Shown here: piece by piece, positions 8,754 through 19,742 of the stretch
Position numbering within the stretch: the stretch's first letter is position 1
How the letters are laid out: each line of letters opens with the position of its first letter
DNA from: Bradyrhizobium sp. Ce-3
GTDB taxonomy: Bacteria; Pseudomonadota; Alphaproteobacteria; Rhizobiales; Xanthobacteraceae
Assembly: GCF_022835695.1 (NCBI RefSeq)
Contig: NZ_BQUV01000001.1
Span: forward strand, 966,163-1,030,162
Length of the DNA: 64,000 bases
Direction: 5' to 3'
Notes under the pieces: model-generated
The model's database searches: none
The model's input: the letters and a program-made list of their open reading frames with translations, nothing else
Told to the model about the DNA's origin: nothing
Program-made: the position numbers and the translations under genes

Positions 8754-8761
<8 letters not shown>
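7997..8761 (-). CDS. Membrane-anchored peptidoglycan-binding domain protein
   Basis: 254 residues from a GTG start that lies inside the upstream kinase gene (8-bp overlap, so translational coupling is likely). It has a basic cytoplasmic N terminus, one membrane segment (about residues 43-65), a long proline/lysine/glutamate-rich periplasmic stalk with repeated VEAKP/VETKP units (about 75-180), and a C-terminal PG_binding_1 fold (about 190-250: AAVQRTLTEYGYG ... GTIGADTQHAIAKFER). Such proteins tether the inner membrane to the wall. The fixed overlap with a DivJ-like kinase suggests a role tied to envelope growth or division, which is inference. Confidence 0.75.
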
Positions 8762-10586
<1,825 letters not shown>

Positions 10587-10997
10587 TCGTCAACACAGAC
10601 GCGCCGGAACGCCTCCTTCGTGATTGCAGGCCAACGTGTCAGAGCGAACTTAAGCGAACGCTAAGGCGGGGCGGCCTGCTGCCAAACACCATGCATTGAC
10701 GAGGGTTTGTCGCAGCTGTTCACCACTCATTTGTCGGGGATGGTGAACGGCTGGTTTCCGGGTGCGGCGATCTATGGTTTCGAAATGGTGGACGCGCCGC
10801 GGCCGCGCGCATCCGGCGCCAGCACGGCCATCAATCGAAAATTTACGGCGAATCAATTCAGGCGGATTTTCCGCGATTTTTCGGCGGATTTACTTCAATG
10901 CAGATACTTCCGATTTATCGACCGATGCTAACCCTGAGGGCAATAGCGGCATCGACCGCGCAAGAAGCAAGACAAGATAGACGACCGGGATCGCGCC
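10587..10997. other. Divergent promoter region, 411 bp
   Basis: It lies between the histidine kinase (-) and the DUF5330 gene (+). It holds one near-CtrA box (listed separately) and an AT-richer stretch around 10,840-10,930 that is plausible promoter DNA for the rightward gene. No gene is supported. Confidence 0.5.
10650..10664. promoter_or_regulatory. Near-consensus CtrA box (TTAA-N7-CTAA)
   Basis: TTAA, gcgaacg, CTAA: one mismatch from the CtrA consensus, 64 bp upstream of the DivJ/PleC-like kinase start. Location before a cell-cycle kinase makes it more credible than its sequence alone would. Confidence 0.4.
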
Positions 10998-11375
10998 ATG
11001 TTCTTCCTGCTGCGTATGGCATTCTGGCTCGGGCTGGTGCTCGTGCTGCTGCCGAGAGACAAGACACCTGAAGCGGACAAGGCGCCGCAGGTCAGCGCAT
11101 CGGATGCGGTGTCGGCCGCGACCGCGACGATCAACGACATGGGCCAGTTCTGCAAGCGCCAGCCCTCCGCCTGTGAAGTCGGTGGCCAGGCCGCGACCGC
11201 GATCGGCCAGCGCGCGACCGACGGGGCTCGCAAGCTCTATAAGATCATCACCGACAAGAAGCCGCCCGACCACACCGGCTCGATCGGCACGGATAGCGAT
11301 CCAGCCGACACATCCCGCGACACGCTGACCGCGGACGACCAGGCCATCGAATTCCGCCTGCCGCCGATGCCCTGA
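10998..11375 (+). CDS. DUF5330 family protein
   Basis: 125 residues with an N-terminal hydrophobic segment (MFFLLRMAFWLGLVLVLLP) that acts as a signal anchor. A polar region follows with a pair of cysteines (FCKRQPSACEVG) that could form a disulfide in the periplasm. This arrangement matches the DUF5330 family of Rhizobiales, whose function is unknown. It is transcribed towards SufE, but 141 bp separate the two genes, so a shared operon is uncertain. Confidence 0.7.
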   Translation: MFFLLRMAFWLGLVLVLLPRDKTPEADKAPQVSASDAVSAATATINDMGQFCKRQPSACEVGGQAATAIGQRATDGARKLYKIITDKKPPDHTGSIGTDSDPADTSRDTLTADDQAIEFRLPPMP

Positions 11376-11516
11376 GGGGAAACCAGGGCGTTTTCGAGCG
11401 CAGTGATCCCGGTTCGCGTTGAAACGCGTCAAAACAACCGGGAACCGGTTCCATTTTCATCGCTTTCGCGGTCCGCCTTCCTATATAAGCCGTCAAGGAC
11501 AGGACGCGGGCCACGA

Positions 11517-11948
11517 ATGACGACGATCGACGAAATCCGGGACAATTTTGCGCTGCTCGACGAGTGGGACGACCGTTACCGCTACGTCATCGAGCTAGGC
11601 CGCACGCTCGAGCCGTTGTCCGAGGCGGAGCATTCGGCCGAGAACAAGGTGCAGGGCTGCGTCAGCCAGGTCTGGCTGTCGAAGCGGCTCGAGCGCGATG
11701 CCAACGGCGAACCGCGGCTGATCTATATCGGCGACAGCGACGCCCACATCGTGCGCGGCCTGGTGGCGATCGTGCTGACGCTGTTTTCCGGGCACACGCC
11801 GAAGCAGATCCTCGACACCGATGCGCTGGCGCTGTTCGATGAATTCGGCTTCCGCGACCACCTGACCCCGCAGCGCTCCAACGGGCTGCGCTCGATGGTC
11901 GATCGCATCCGCAACGATGCACGCGAGGCGCTGGCGTCCGCCGCGTAG
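11517..11948 (+). CDS. sufE: SufE family cysteine-desulfuration protein
   Basis: 143 residues from the ATG at 11517, which gives the standard SufE N terminus (MTTIDEIRDNFALLDEWDDRY). The sulfur-accepting cysteine is Cys48 in VQGCVSQVW, the family signature. SufE takes persulfide sulfur from the desulfurase SufS and passes it to the SufBCD scaffold for Fe-S cluster assembly in the cytoplasm. The gene is not next to other suf genes here, as is often seen for a second, stand-alone SufE in rhizobia. A strong hairpin terminator begins at its stop codon. Confidence 0.9.
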   Translation: MTTIDEIRDNFALLDEWDDRYRYVIELGRTLEPLSEAEHSAENKVQGCVSQVWLSKRLERDANGEPRLIYIGDSDAHIVRGLVAIVLTLFSGHTPKQILDTDALALFDEFGFRDHLTPQRSNGLRSMVDRIRNDAREALASAA

Positions 11949-11979
11949 AGCCCATTCCGATTTGATCGGAACGGGCTCT
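11947..11979 (+). terminator. Terminator of sufE
   Basis: The arms agagcccattccga and tcggaacgggctct pair in 13 of 14 positions with one G-T wobble, with a 5-base loop, and are followed by agatttt. It overlaps the sufE stop codon. Confidence 0.65.
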
Positions 11980-11990
11980 AGATTTTAGAT

Positions 11991-12042
11991 TGACGCATTT
12001 TCTTCACGCGAACCGGTATCCACTTCGCTCGAAAATGCTCTG
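11991..12042. repeat. 52-bp repeat, copy also present inside dnaE2
   Basis: This 52-bp segment, which abuts the mucR stop codon, matches 61,903-61,954 inside dnaE2 in 46 of 52 positions without gaps, in the same + strand orientation. It resembles a short dispersed repeat that I recall between Bradyrhizobium genes, and here it sits directly after a hairpin terminator. Confidence 0.7.
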
Positions 12043-12456
12043 TCACTTCCGCTTCCGCGCCTGCTGGCCAAGTCCCATCTTCTTGGCGAGCTGCGACCGG
12101 GCCACAGCATAGTTCGGCGCCACCATCGGATAGTCGGCCGGCAAGCCCCATTTGTCGCGGTATTGCTCCGGCGTCATGTTGTACTGGGTACGCAGATGGC
12201 GCTTGAGCGACTTGAAGCGCTTGCCGTCCTCGAGACACACCAGGTATTCCGGCGTGATCGACTTCTTCATCGACACCGCAGGCTTGGCCGGCTCGCTCGG
12301 CGTATCATTGCGCCCGCTCGACACCCGCAGCAGGGCCGCATGAACCTGGCTGATCAAATTCGGAATGTCCGAAGCCGGCGTCGGATTGTTGCTGAGATAG
12401 GCCGAAACGATGTTGGCGGTCAGTTCGACCGGCGTTTTGCCTGACGTATCGGACAT
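12043..12456 (-). CDS. MucR/Ros-family transcriptional regulator
   Basis: 137 residues from the ATG at 12456 (MSDTSGKTPVELTANIVSAY). The C-terminal Ros/MucR DNA-binding domain is clear: CLEDGKRFKSLKRHLRTQYN, then MTPEQYRDKWGLPADYPMVAPNYA. MucR proteins bind AT-rich DNA and act as global, H-NS-like regulators of surface polysaccharide, motility and symbiosis genes. The metal site has Cys74, Asp77 and His87, but the position of the last His in the family is Gln91, so zinc may be bound weakly or not at all. The N-terminal ~50 residues fit the oligomerisation domain. It appears to be a single-gene unit. Confidence 0.88.
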   Translation of the reverse strand: MSDTSGKTPVELTANIVSAYLSNNPTPASDIPNLISQVHAALLRVSSGRNDTPSEPAKPAVSMKKSITPEYLVCLEDGKRFKSLKRHLRTQYNMTPEQYRDKWGLPADYPMVAPNYAVARSQLAKKMGLGQQARKRK

Positions 12457-12638
12457 GAAATCTTCCCCGTGCTCTCGACCGCCCGGCGCCCACCAGGCAG
12501 TATCCACGTGCAGCAATACATAAATGGAATCGCGTACTACTTCGCGAATATGAGCGGATTGCAGCAAACCTGACAAGAACGGCTATGTTTCCGGGCTCGA
12601 GCCCGCCGCTCGCAAGTATTTGCGCGGAGCCGCGGATC

Positions 12639-13508
12639 CTAAGGCCGCTGCTCCAGATGCGAGCGGAGCTCGTCGATCGAGGCAAACCGCATCATGCCTT
12701 CGGGCATCTGCGCCTCGATCGATCCATCCGAATAGAGCGAATAGGCCATGCCGTCCACGACGCCAGATTTGAGCACGGTCACCGGGGGCTGCTCCTGGGG
12801 TGACGGCGGATGGCCTGATGACGGCGACCCAGCCGACGGCTGGGTCTCGCCGAAGGTGGATGGCCGGGGCGTGCGCCGCGGCGCGACGTCGACCGACCGC
12901 GGCCGGTCGGCCTTCGGCCAGGCATCGTCGAATGTTGCGGGCCCCGCTTCGTCCGCCGGCTTCGGACGCAGTTCCGGCGACAACAGGTCCGGCGTCAGCG
13001 GCTCGGTGGTCTGCGTCCGCTCGCGCTCCTTCCGCGAGGAGGAGAACAACAGGTTGCGGCGCTTCGGCGGCGCCGCACCGTCCGCGGGCGCCGCGCCGGG
13101 CACGGGCGGCGGCACCTCGCCTGGCGTGCTCCGCGCGGCGATTTCGTCGTGCCAGGGCGGCGCCGCCGCGGGGGCCGATGGCGGCACCGGCGGGGGCGCG
13201 GCGACCTTGGGCTCGCGCGGCGGCGGGAAAACCGGATCGTCGGGGCCATTGCGCGGGAAAGTTGCAGGCAGTGGCGGGAGTTCCGACCGCCCCCCCGCGG
13301 CAGCGGGTTCAAGCCGCGCGGCGATGACCTGCAGTTCCCGCAGCACGGCAGCGAGCGCCAGCACGATCGCACCCGTGCACACACCGGTCACGCCAGTCGA
13401 GATCAACGTGCTGCCGACGCTGAATTCCTTGTAGGGGATTCCCAGGACGACCGCCGCCAGGCCGATCACAACCAGGCCCGCGCCGACGACCAACAGACCA
13501 ACCTTCAT
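12639..13508 (-). CDS. Membrane protein with proline-rich cytoplasmic region
   Basis: 289 residues from the ATG at 13508. Two membrane segments occupy the N terminus (about residues 3-25 and 35-60), followed by a long proline/alanine-rich, low-complexity stretch (about 75-240) and a small C-terminal module (about 245-289: VTVLKSGVVDGMAYSLYSDGSIEAQMPEG). The last part looks like a short beta-strand domain seen at the end of several rhizobial membrane proteins. No enzyme motif is visible and I do not assign a function. Confidence 0.65.
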   Translation of the reverse strand: MKVGLLVVGAGLVVIGLAAVVLGIPYKEFSVGSTLISTGVTGVCTGAIVLALAAVLRELQVIAARLEPAAAGGRSELPPLPATFPRNGPDDPVFPPPREPKVAAPPPVPPSAPAAAPPWHDEIAARSTPGEVPPPVPGAAPADGAAPPKRRNLLFSSSRKERERTQTTEPLTPDLLSPELRPKPADEAGPATFDDAWPKADRPRSVDVAPRRTPRPSTFGETQPSAGSPSSGHPPSPQEQPPVTVLKSGVVDGMAYSLYSDGSIEAQMPEGMMRFASIDELRSHLEQRP

Positions 13509-13846
13509 CGAACTAACCCCCGGGAGACCCAACCGAAAACCGGCGCAGGCCACCAACGCCACGATACCGTCATATTGCCCACACCGCCAACCGCCAATTG
13601 TAGGCAGAGTTCCCTAAAATCCCGCTTAACCGGCGCGGCCCGCTCCAGACTGCGATCCCAACGGCCGCGTCGCGGCACCGCTCCCGTAGATTTACTGACG
13701 ACGAATTGCTGCCAATTTATTGCAACGCATCTGGGAAATTACGCCACAATTACCAATTACTCGGAAACGGAACTGCGCTATGGATGCCGGGGAATGAGGC
13801 CCTAAAGCGCCAATCTGGGCCCAAAGGCACGCCGGTATCACTAGCT
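13509..13846. other. Divergent intergenic region, 338 bp
   Basis: It separates the leftward membrane protein from the rightward glycosyltransferase. An AT-richer stretch at 13,690-13,780 is probable promoter DNA for the glycosyltransferase. I see no gene or repeat. Confidence 0.45.
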
Positions 13847-15496
13847 ATGTCATCGATTACGACGTCTGCCCTCGAGGCGCCTGCGCGGCGCTCGGTGGAG
13901 AAGACCTGCGACGATCTCGCTTTCCTCGTCCTCGGCGTGGTCGCCGTGGTCGCCGGCCTCACGTTCCGCGATTACGGTCTCGGCTGGGACGATTACACCC
14001 ACGCTGAATACGCCGACCTGCTGCTGCGCATGTACGAGTCCGGGTTCAAGGACACCGGCGCGCTGTCATTCGCCAACCTCTATATGTACGGCGGCGGCTT
14101 CGATATGGCCGCGGCGTTGCTGCACAAGGTCATTCCGCTCGAATTGTTCGAGACGCGCCGCCTGCTCGGCGCGATCGTCGGCGTGATCGGCCTTGCCGTG
14201 ACGTGGCGCCTGGCGCGCCGCGTCGGCGGTCCGTTGGCGGGGCTGGCGGCGCTGCTGCTGCTGGCGCTCTGCCCGACCTTCTACGGCCACATGTTCATGA
14301 ATCCGAAGGATGCGCCGTTCGCCGTGGCGATGGTGGTGCTGATCCTCGGCCTCGTCCGCCTGATCGAGGAATATCCGGCACCCTCGCCGCGCACGATCCT
14401 GATCGTGGGCCTCGGGGCCGGCCTGTCGATCGGCTGCCGGGTGCTCGGCGGGCTCGCTCTAATCTACGCAGTGATCGGCTTTCTCCCGCTCTTCATCGAC
14501 GAATTCCGCATGCAGGGCCCGCGCGAGGCGACCCACCGCTTTGCCCATGTCGTCTATGTGCTGCTGCCCGGGCTTGTGCTCGGCTATCTCGTGATGGGCC
14601 TGATCTGGCCGTGGTCGATCATGGAGCCCGGCCATCCGCTGGAAGCGGTGACCTATTTCTCGCACTTCTTCGAGAAACCGTGGAAGGAGATGTTCGACGG
14701 CGCGCTGGTGTCGGTGCCGGACATGCCGTGGTCCTATCTGCCGACCCTGTTCGCGTTGCAGCTTCCCGAAGTGTTGCTGGTGCTGCTGACCGCGGCCGTC
14801 ATCGCCACTCTCACGTCGCTGTCGCGCAACGATGTGCCCGCGAAGCGCAAGTCGATCATGCTGATGCTGACGCTGGCGGCGACGCTGCCGCTGGTGATCG
14901 CAATGGTGAAGCGGCCGGCGCTCTACAACGGCATCCGCCACTTCATCTTCGTGATCCCGCCGATGGCGGTGCTGGCCGGCGTCGCGTTCGCCCGCTTCAT
15001 GGACTGGCTCGGCGAGAACCGCCGTGCCTGGCAGCCCGCGGCGCTCGCCGTGTTCGCATTCGGCCTGCTGCTGCCGCTCAGCGAAATGATCCGCCTGCAT
15101 CCGTATCAATATACGCACTTCAACCACATCGCCGGCACGGTGCGGACGGCCGACAACTTCTTCATGCTGGACTATTGGGGCCTGGCGCTGAAGCAGGCCT
15201 CCGACGGGCTGCGCGAGCAGCTGGCGGAGCGGCAGGAAGTGCCGCCGCAGCACCGCAAGTGGAAGGTCGCGGTGTGCGGACCGCAGCGCCCCGCGCAGGT
15301 CGCGCTCGGGCCCGACTTCACGATCGGCTGGGACAGCAATGCTGCCGATTTCGCGATGACGCTCGGCGAGTTCTACTGCAAGGGCCTGGCCGCGCCCGTG
15401 ATGGTCGAGATCAAGCGCGACGACGTCGTGTTCGCCCGCGTCTACGACATCCGCGGCCGCAGCATCTCGAGCCTGCTGGCGATCCCGGCGCCGTAG
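13847..15496 (+). CDS. Family-39-type membrane glycosyltransferase
   Basis: 549 residues from the ATG at 13847. The protein has 10 or more membrane segments and, in the first periplasmic loop, the acidic motif GLGWDDYTHAEY. This DD pair is where PMT/ArnT-type (GT39) enzymes hold the catalytic acid. The family transfers sugars from polyprenyl-phosphate donors to lipid or protein acceptors on the periplasmic side. The C-terminal soluble part (about residues 420-549) follows the last membrane helix. Acceptor and sugar cannot be predicted. An upstream in-frame ATG at 13706 would add 47 residues of unlikely composition. Confidence 0.75.
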   Translation: MSSITTSALEAPARRSVEKTCDDLAFLVLGVVAVVAGLTFRDYGLGWDDYTHAEYADLLLRMYESGFKDTGALSFANLYMYGGGFDMAAALLHKVIPLELFETRRLLGAIVGVIGLAVTWRLARRVGGPLAGLAALLLLALCPTFYGHMFMNPKDAPFAVAMVVLILGLVRLIEEYPAPSPRTILIVGLGAGLSIGCRVLGGLALIYAVIGFLPLFIDEFRMQGPREATHRFAHVVYVLLPGLVLGYLVMGLIWPWSIMEPGHPLEAVTYFSHFFEKPWKEMFDGALVSVPDMPWSYLPTLFALQLPEVLLVLLTAAVIATLTSLSRNDVPAKRKSIMLMLTLAATLPLVIAMVKRPALYNGIRHFIFVIPPMAVLAGVAFARFMDWLGENRRAWQPAALAVFAFGLLLPLSEMIRLHPYQYTHFNHIAGTVRTADNFFMLDYWGLALKQASDGLREQLAERQEVPPQHRKWKVAVCGPQRPAQVALGPDFTIGWDSNAADFAMTLGEFYCKGLAAPVMVEIKRDDVVFARVYDIRGRSISSLLAIPAP

Positions 15497-15639
15497 CGCA
15501 TCGCGCGGCTGCCCACCGAGAACCGCGGTTCGGATCGTGGGCCGCATGCCGACATGACTGACACGCCGTTACTGCCTTGCTGCGCTCGGGCGGCGGCGCT
15601 ACGCTTGGATCAAGCAACAACATCAATGGAGCATCGGCC

Positions 15640-16419
15640 ATGTCGCCAGCGGAAGCGCGCCTGAAGGAAGTGCCGTCGGATATGAGCGCGGCGGAATGGG
15701 AGCAGCGGATCAATCTCGCCGCCTGCTACCGGCTGGTCGCGCTCTATGGCTGGGACGACCTGGTGGATACCCACATCTCCGCCCGCGTGCCGGGCCCGGA
15801 GCATCACTTCCTGATCAACCCCTACGGGCTGATGTTCGACGAGATCACCGCGTCGAGCCTGGTCAAGGTCGACCTCGACGGCAACCAGCTCTCGAAGAGC
15901 GACTACAGCATCAACCCGGCCGGCTTCACCATCCACTCGGCGATCCACGAGGTGCGCGAGGACGCCGGCTGCGTGCTCCATCTGCATACGGTCGACGGCA
16001 CCGCGGTGTCGAGCGGCCCCGACGGGCTGCTGCCGCTGAACCAGACCGCGCAGCTCGTCACCCACGACCTCGCCTATCACGACTATGAGGGCATCGCGCT
16101 CGATCACGACGAGCGTCCGCGCCTGCAGCGCGATCTCGGCAGCAAGAACCACATGCTGCTGCGCAATCACGGCACGCTGACGGTCGGCCGCTCGGTCGCC
16201 TCCGCCTTCGAGCGGATGTACCATCTGGAGCGCGCCTGCTCGATGCAGGTGGCGACCCGCGCGCTCGGACCGATCGCCTATCCGGTCGACCAGCTCGCGA
16301 TCGACAAGAACACCGAGCTGCTCTCCAACCCCGATCGCGCCGAACTGCGCTCGACCCAGCTGGTCTGGCCGCCGCTGCTGCGCAAGCTCGACCGGGTCAA
16401 TCCCGGCTACCGCGATTGA
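15640..16419 (+). CDS. Class II aldolase/adducin family protein
   Basis: 259 residues from the ATG at 15640. The class II aldolase fold is shown by WDDLVDTHISARVPG (substrate phosphate region), LHLHTVDGTAV (two of the metal-binding histidines), and LLRNHGTLTVGRS with the third histidine. Related enzymes cleave or isomerise sugar phosphates such as L-fuculose-1-phosphate or ribulose-5-phosphate. Many bacterial members with this length (about 250-260) have unknown substrates, and adducin-like members are catalytically undefined. A clear terminator lies 56 bp after the stop, marking a single-gene unit. Confidence 0.85.
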   Translation: MSPAEARLKEVPSDMSAAEWEQRINLAACYRLVALYGWDDLVDTHISARVPGPEHHFLINPYGLMFDEITASSLVKVDLDGNQLSKSDYSINPAGFTIHSAIHEVREDAGCVLHLHTVDGTAVSSGPDGLLPLNQTAQLVTHDLAYHDYEGIALDHDERPRLQRDLGSKNHMLLRNHGTLTVGRSVASAFERMYHLERACSMQVATRALGPIAYPVDQLAIDKNTELLSNPDRAELRSTQLVWPPLLRKLDRVNPGYRD

Positions 16420-16474
16420 AATTTCACAATCTTCGGGTAAGCTAGTCGCCAACACCCTCTGCACGACCTGAATC

Positions 16475-16504
16475 AAAACGCCGCCCAATTACGGGCGGCG
16501 TTTT
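16475..16504 (+). terminator. Rho-independent terminator
   Basis: A perfect GC stem (cgccgccc / gggcggcg with flanking aaaa / tttt pairing) and a 6-base loop, ending in TTTT. It terminates the class II aldolase gene and can work in the reverse direction because of the AAAA on the left side. Confidence 0.8.
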
Positions 16505-16524
16505 CACGTTCGACATCCTCTTCC

Positions 16525-16610
16525 GTAGCCCGGATGGAGCGCAGCGCAATCCGGGGCAGTGCATCCGCGGACCAACTATCCCGGATTTCGCTTCGCTGCA
16601 TCCGGGCTAC
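16525..16610. repeat. Palindromic intergenic repeat, family 1 (copy 1)
   Basis: An 86-bp element bounded by gtagcccggatg and catccgggctac, which are perfect inverted repeats; the inner sequences aatccgggg and cccggattt extend the pairing. A second copy of nearly the same length lies at 37,053-37,139, and a divergent third at 28,226-28,329. Confidence 0.75.
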
Positions 16611-16623
16611 ATGGACTTGCGGC

Positions 16624-18024
16624 CTACTTGGCTTCGGCAAATGCCGCCAAAATCCGGGCCCAGGAGCGGATGCCCTTGTGGTAGCTCTTGAGATCGTACT
16701 TCTCGTTCGGCGAATGGATGTTGTCGTCGTCGAGCCCGAAGCCGACCAGCACTGAATCGAGGCCGAGCGTGTTCTTGAAGTCGGCGACGATCGGGATCGA
16801 GGCGCCGGAGCCGATCAACAGCGCCTCCTTGCCCCATTCGTCGGTCAGCGCGCGGCGGGCGGCCGCGAGCGGCTTCATGTTCCAGTCGAGCGCGATCGCC
16901 GGCGCAGAGGAATGATCGGTGAATTCGGCCTTGCAGTCCGCCGGCAGGCGCGCCTTGACGTAATCGCGGAACGCCTGGCGGATCTTCTCAGGATCCTGTC
17001 CCTCGACCAGACGGAACGAGACCTTCGCCGACGCCTCGGCCGCGATCACCGTCTTGGAGCCCTCGCCGGTGTAACCGCCGACGATGCCGTTGATGTCGCA
17101 GGTGGGCCGCGAGGAGATCTGCTCGATCAGGAGCCGATCCTTCTCGCCGGCGGGGACCGAGAGGCCGATCGGCTTGAGGAAGCTGTCCGGCGTCAGATTG
17201 AGCTGCTTCCACTGCGCCAGGATGTCCGGCGGCAGATCCTTCACGCCGTCATAGAAGCCGGGGATGGTGATATGGCCGTTCTCGTCATGCAGGCCGCCGA
17301 GGATCCGCGTCAGCACGCGGATCGGGTTCTGCGCGCCGCCGCCGAACACGCCGGAATGCAGGTCGCGATTGGCGGCCTTGATCTTGACCTCGTCGTAGAC
17401 CAGGCCGCGCAGCGAGGTGGTGATCGCCGGCGTGTTGGGGTCCCACATGCCGGTATCGCAGACCAATGCGAAGTCGGCCTTGAGCTCGGCCTTGTTGGCC
17501 TCAAGGAACGGCACGAAATTCTTCGAGCCGATCTCCTCCTCGCCTTCGATGACGATGGTGATGTCGACCGGCAGTGATCCCGTCACATTCTTCCAGGCGC
17601 GGCACGCCTCGACGAAGGTCATCAACTGCCCCTTGTCGTCCTCGGCGCCGCGCGCGACGATGATCTTGCGCCCGTCGGCATGGTCGGTCACCACAGGCTC
17701 GAACGGCGGACGGTGCCAGAGATTCAGGGGATCGACCGGCTGCACATCGTAGTGGCCATAGAACAGCACATGCGGGCGCCCGTCGGTCGAGCCGTTCAGC
17801 TTGCCGACCACGGCCGGATGTCCGGCGGTCGGCCGCACCTCGGTCTTGAAGCCGAGGGTTGCGATATCCTTGGCGAGATGATCGGCAGCCGCCTTGCAGT
17901 CATCGGCAAAGGCCGGATCGGCCGAGATCGACTTGATCCGCAGCAGCGTGAACAGCCGCTCGAGGCTGTTGTCGAAATCGGCATCGATGCGGTCGAGGAC
18001 GGGCTGCAGCTTGGCGTTGGACAT
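16624..18024 (-). CDS. M20-family dipeptidase/metallopeptidase
   Basis: 466 residues, the usual length of the M20 carnosinase-like branch. The metal ligands are visible in order: FYGHYDVQP (His and Asp), ARGAEDDKGQL (bridging Asp), EGEEEIGS (catalytic Glu pair) and VCDTGMWD (Asp). A lid or dimerisation domain fills the middle. It hydrolyses dipeptides or related amides in the cytoplasm using two metal ions, and no signal peptide is present. It starts at the ATG at 18024. The gene is 95 bp downstream of the HerA-like gene on the same strand, so the two could share a transcript. Confidence 0.9.
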   Translation of the reverse strand: MSNAKLQPVLDRIDADFDNSLERLFTLLRIKSISADPAFADDCKAAADHLAKDIATLGFKTEVRPTAGHPAVVGKLNGSTDGRPHVLFYGHYDVQPVDPLNLWHRPPFEPVVTDHADGRKIIVARGAEDDKGQLMTFVEACRAWKNVTGSLPVDITIVIEGEEEIGSKNFVPFLEANKAELKADFALVCDTGMWDPNTPAITTSLRGLVYDEVKIKAANRDLHSGVFGGGAQNPIRVLTRILGGLHDENGHITIPGFYDGVKDLPPDILAQWKQLNLTPDSFLKPIGLSVPAGEKDRLLIEQISSRPTCDINGIVGGYTGEGSKTVIAAEASAKVSFRLVEGQDPEKIRQAFRDYVKARLPADCKAEFTDHSSAPAIALDWNMKPLAAARRALTDEWGKEALLIGSGASIPIVADFKNTLGLDSVLVGFGLDDDNIHSPNEKYDLKSYHKGIRSWARILAAFAEAK

Positions 18025-18119
18025 CGCTCATATCCTTTTGTTTGGACATTGCCGACGTTGTAGCGCGCCGGCCGCCTGAGGCAAAGCCGGTCGCCCATTC
18101 CGAAGAGACCGTCGCGATG

Positions 18120-19742
18120 CTACCTGCGCAGAATTCCGCCGAGCGCGCCGCGCACCAGCGCGCGGCCGATCGAGCCGCCCATCGAACCAGCGACCGACTT
18201 GCCGAGATCCGCGGCCACGCCGCCGATCACCTTGTCGGTCACCGAGCGCGTGACGTTGCGCGCGATCACCTGCCCGGTCGACAGCCGGCCGCGCTTGACG
18301 TTGGTGCCGAAGATCGTGGCGGCAATGGCGCCGATGTGGCCGAGGATGCCGCCGCCTTCGCCGCCGCCCGCACCGTCCGCCGGAGCCGCCGCCCCTGACA
18401 GGCGCTTCTGGATGATCTCGTAGGCGGATTCCGCATCGATCGCGGTGTCGTATTTGCCCTTCACCGGGCTCGCATCCATGATCGCCTTGCGCTCCTCCGG
18501 CGTGATCGGCCCGATCCGCGCCGACGGCGGCCGCACCATGATACGCTCGACCATCGACGGCGTGCCGGCGCCTTCGAGGAACGACACCAGCGCCTCGCCC
18601 TTGCCGAGCTCCATGATCACCCGCGCGGTATCGAGCTTCGGGTTGGGCCGGAAGGTCTGCGCGGCGGCGGCGACCGCCTTCTGGTCGCGCGGCGTGAAGG
18701 CGCGCAGCGCGTGCTGCACGCGGTTGCCGAGCTGCGCCAGCACCTTGTCCGGCACGTCGATCGGATTCTGGGTGACGAAATAGACGCCGACGCCCTTGGA
18801 GCGGATCAGCCGCACCACCTGCTCGATCTTGTCCATCAGCGCCTTCGGCGCATCGGTGAACAACAGATGCGCCTCGTCGAAGAAGAACACCAGCTTCGGC
18901 TTCGGCAGGTCGCCGGCCTCCGGCAGCTCCTCGAATAATTCCGAGAGCATCCAGAGCAGGAACGTGGCGTAAAGCCGCGGGCTCTGCATCAGCTTGTCGG
19001 CGACCAGGATATTAACCATGCCGCGGCCGTCGCGGTCGGTCCGCATGAAATCCTTCAGCGTCAGCGCCGGCTCGCCGAAGAACTTCGCACCGCCCTGGTT
19101 CTCGAGCACAAGGAGCTGGCGCTGGATCGTTCCGACGGTCGCCTTGGACACGTTGCCATAGCTCTGCGCGGCCTTGCGGATCGGCGCCAGCGGATCCTCA
19201 CCGTCGTCGGCGCCCTTCTTGCTGCCGTCGGGCGCGATCGCATCCAGCAAAGCGCGCAGATCCTTCATGTCGATCAGCGTGAGGCCGTTCTCGTCGGCGA
19301 CGCGGAAGGCGACGTTGAGCACGCCCTCCTGCACGTCGTTCAGATCGAGCATCCGCGACAGCAGCAGCGGTCCCATTTCGGTGACGGTGGCACGCACCGG
19401 ATGGCCCTGCTCGCCGAACACATCCCAGAACACGGTCGAGAACTGGTCGGGCTGGAAGGTCAAGCCCATTTCCTGGGCGCGCTTCAGGATAAAATCCTTG
19501 GCCTCGCCGACTTCGGAGATACCGGAGAGATCGCCCTTGATGTCTGCTGCGAAGACCGGAACGCCGGCGCGGGCAAATCCTTCCGCCATCACTTGCAGCG
19601 TGACGGTCTTGCCGGTCCCGGTCGCGCCGGTGACAAGGCCGTGCCGGTTGGCCAGCGCCAGCGTCAGCCAGGCTGTCTCCTCGCCCTTGCCGATAAAGAT
19701 CTTCTCGTCGGTATCGGCCAACTTGTTGTCGGAGGTCGCCAT
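18120..19742 (-). CDS. HerA-like helicase-domain ATPase (DUF853)
   Basis: 540 residues. The Walker A motif GATGTGKT lies at residues 39-46, Walker B at FFFDEAH near residue 285, and VTQNP is the sensor. These belong to the DUF853 branch of HerA/FtsK-type ATPases, hexameric motors that move along DNA in well-studied relatives. The DUF853 proteins themselves are conserved in proteobacteria but of uncertain role. The C-terminal 90 residues are glycine-, alanine- and arginine-rich (GGSIGRALVRGALGG). No nuclease (NurA-like) gene is nearby. A small inverted repeat sits 48 bp upstream. Confidence 0.85.
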   Translation of the reverse strand: MATSDNKLADTDEKIFIGKGEETAWLTLALANRHGLVTGATGTGKTVTLQVMAEGFARAGVPVFAADIKGDLSGISEVGEAKDFILKRAQEMGLTFQPDQFSTVFWDVFGEQGHPVRATVTEMGPLLLSRMLDLNDVQEGVLNVAFRVADENGLTLIDMKDLRALLDAIAPDGSKKGADDGEDPLAPIRKAAQSYGNVSKATVGTIQRQLLVLENQGGAKFFGEPALTLKDFMRTDRDGRGMVNILVADKLMQSPRLYATFLLWMLSELFEELPEAGDLPKPKLVFFFDEAHLLFTDAPKALMDKIEQVVRLIRSKGVGVYFVTQNPIDVPDKVLAQLGNRVQHALRAFTPRDQKAVAAAAQTFRPNPKLDTARVIMELGKGEALVSFLEGAGTPSMVERIMVRPPSARIGPITPEERKAIMDASPVKGKYDTAIDAESAYEIIQKRLSGAAAPADGAGGGEGGGILGHIGAIAATIFGTNVKRGRLSTGQVIARNVTRSVTDKVIGGVAADLGKSVAGSMGGSIGRALVRGALGGILRR

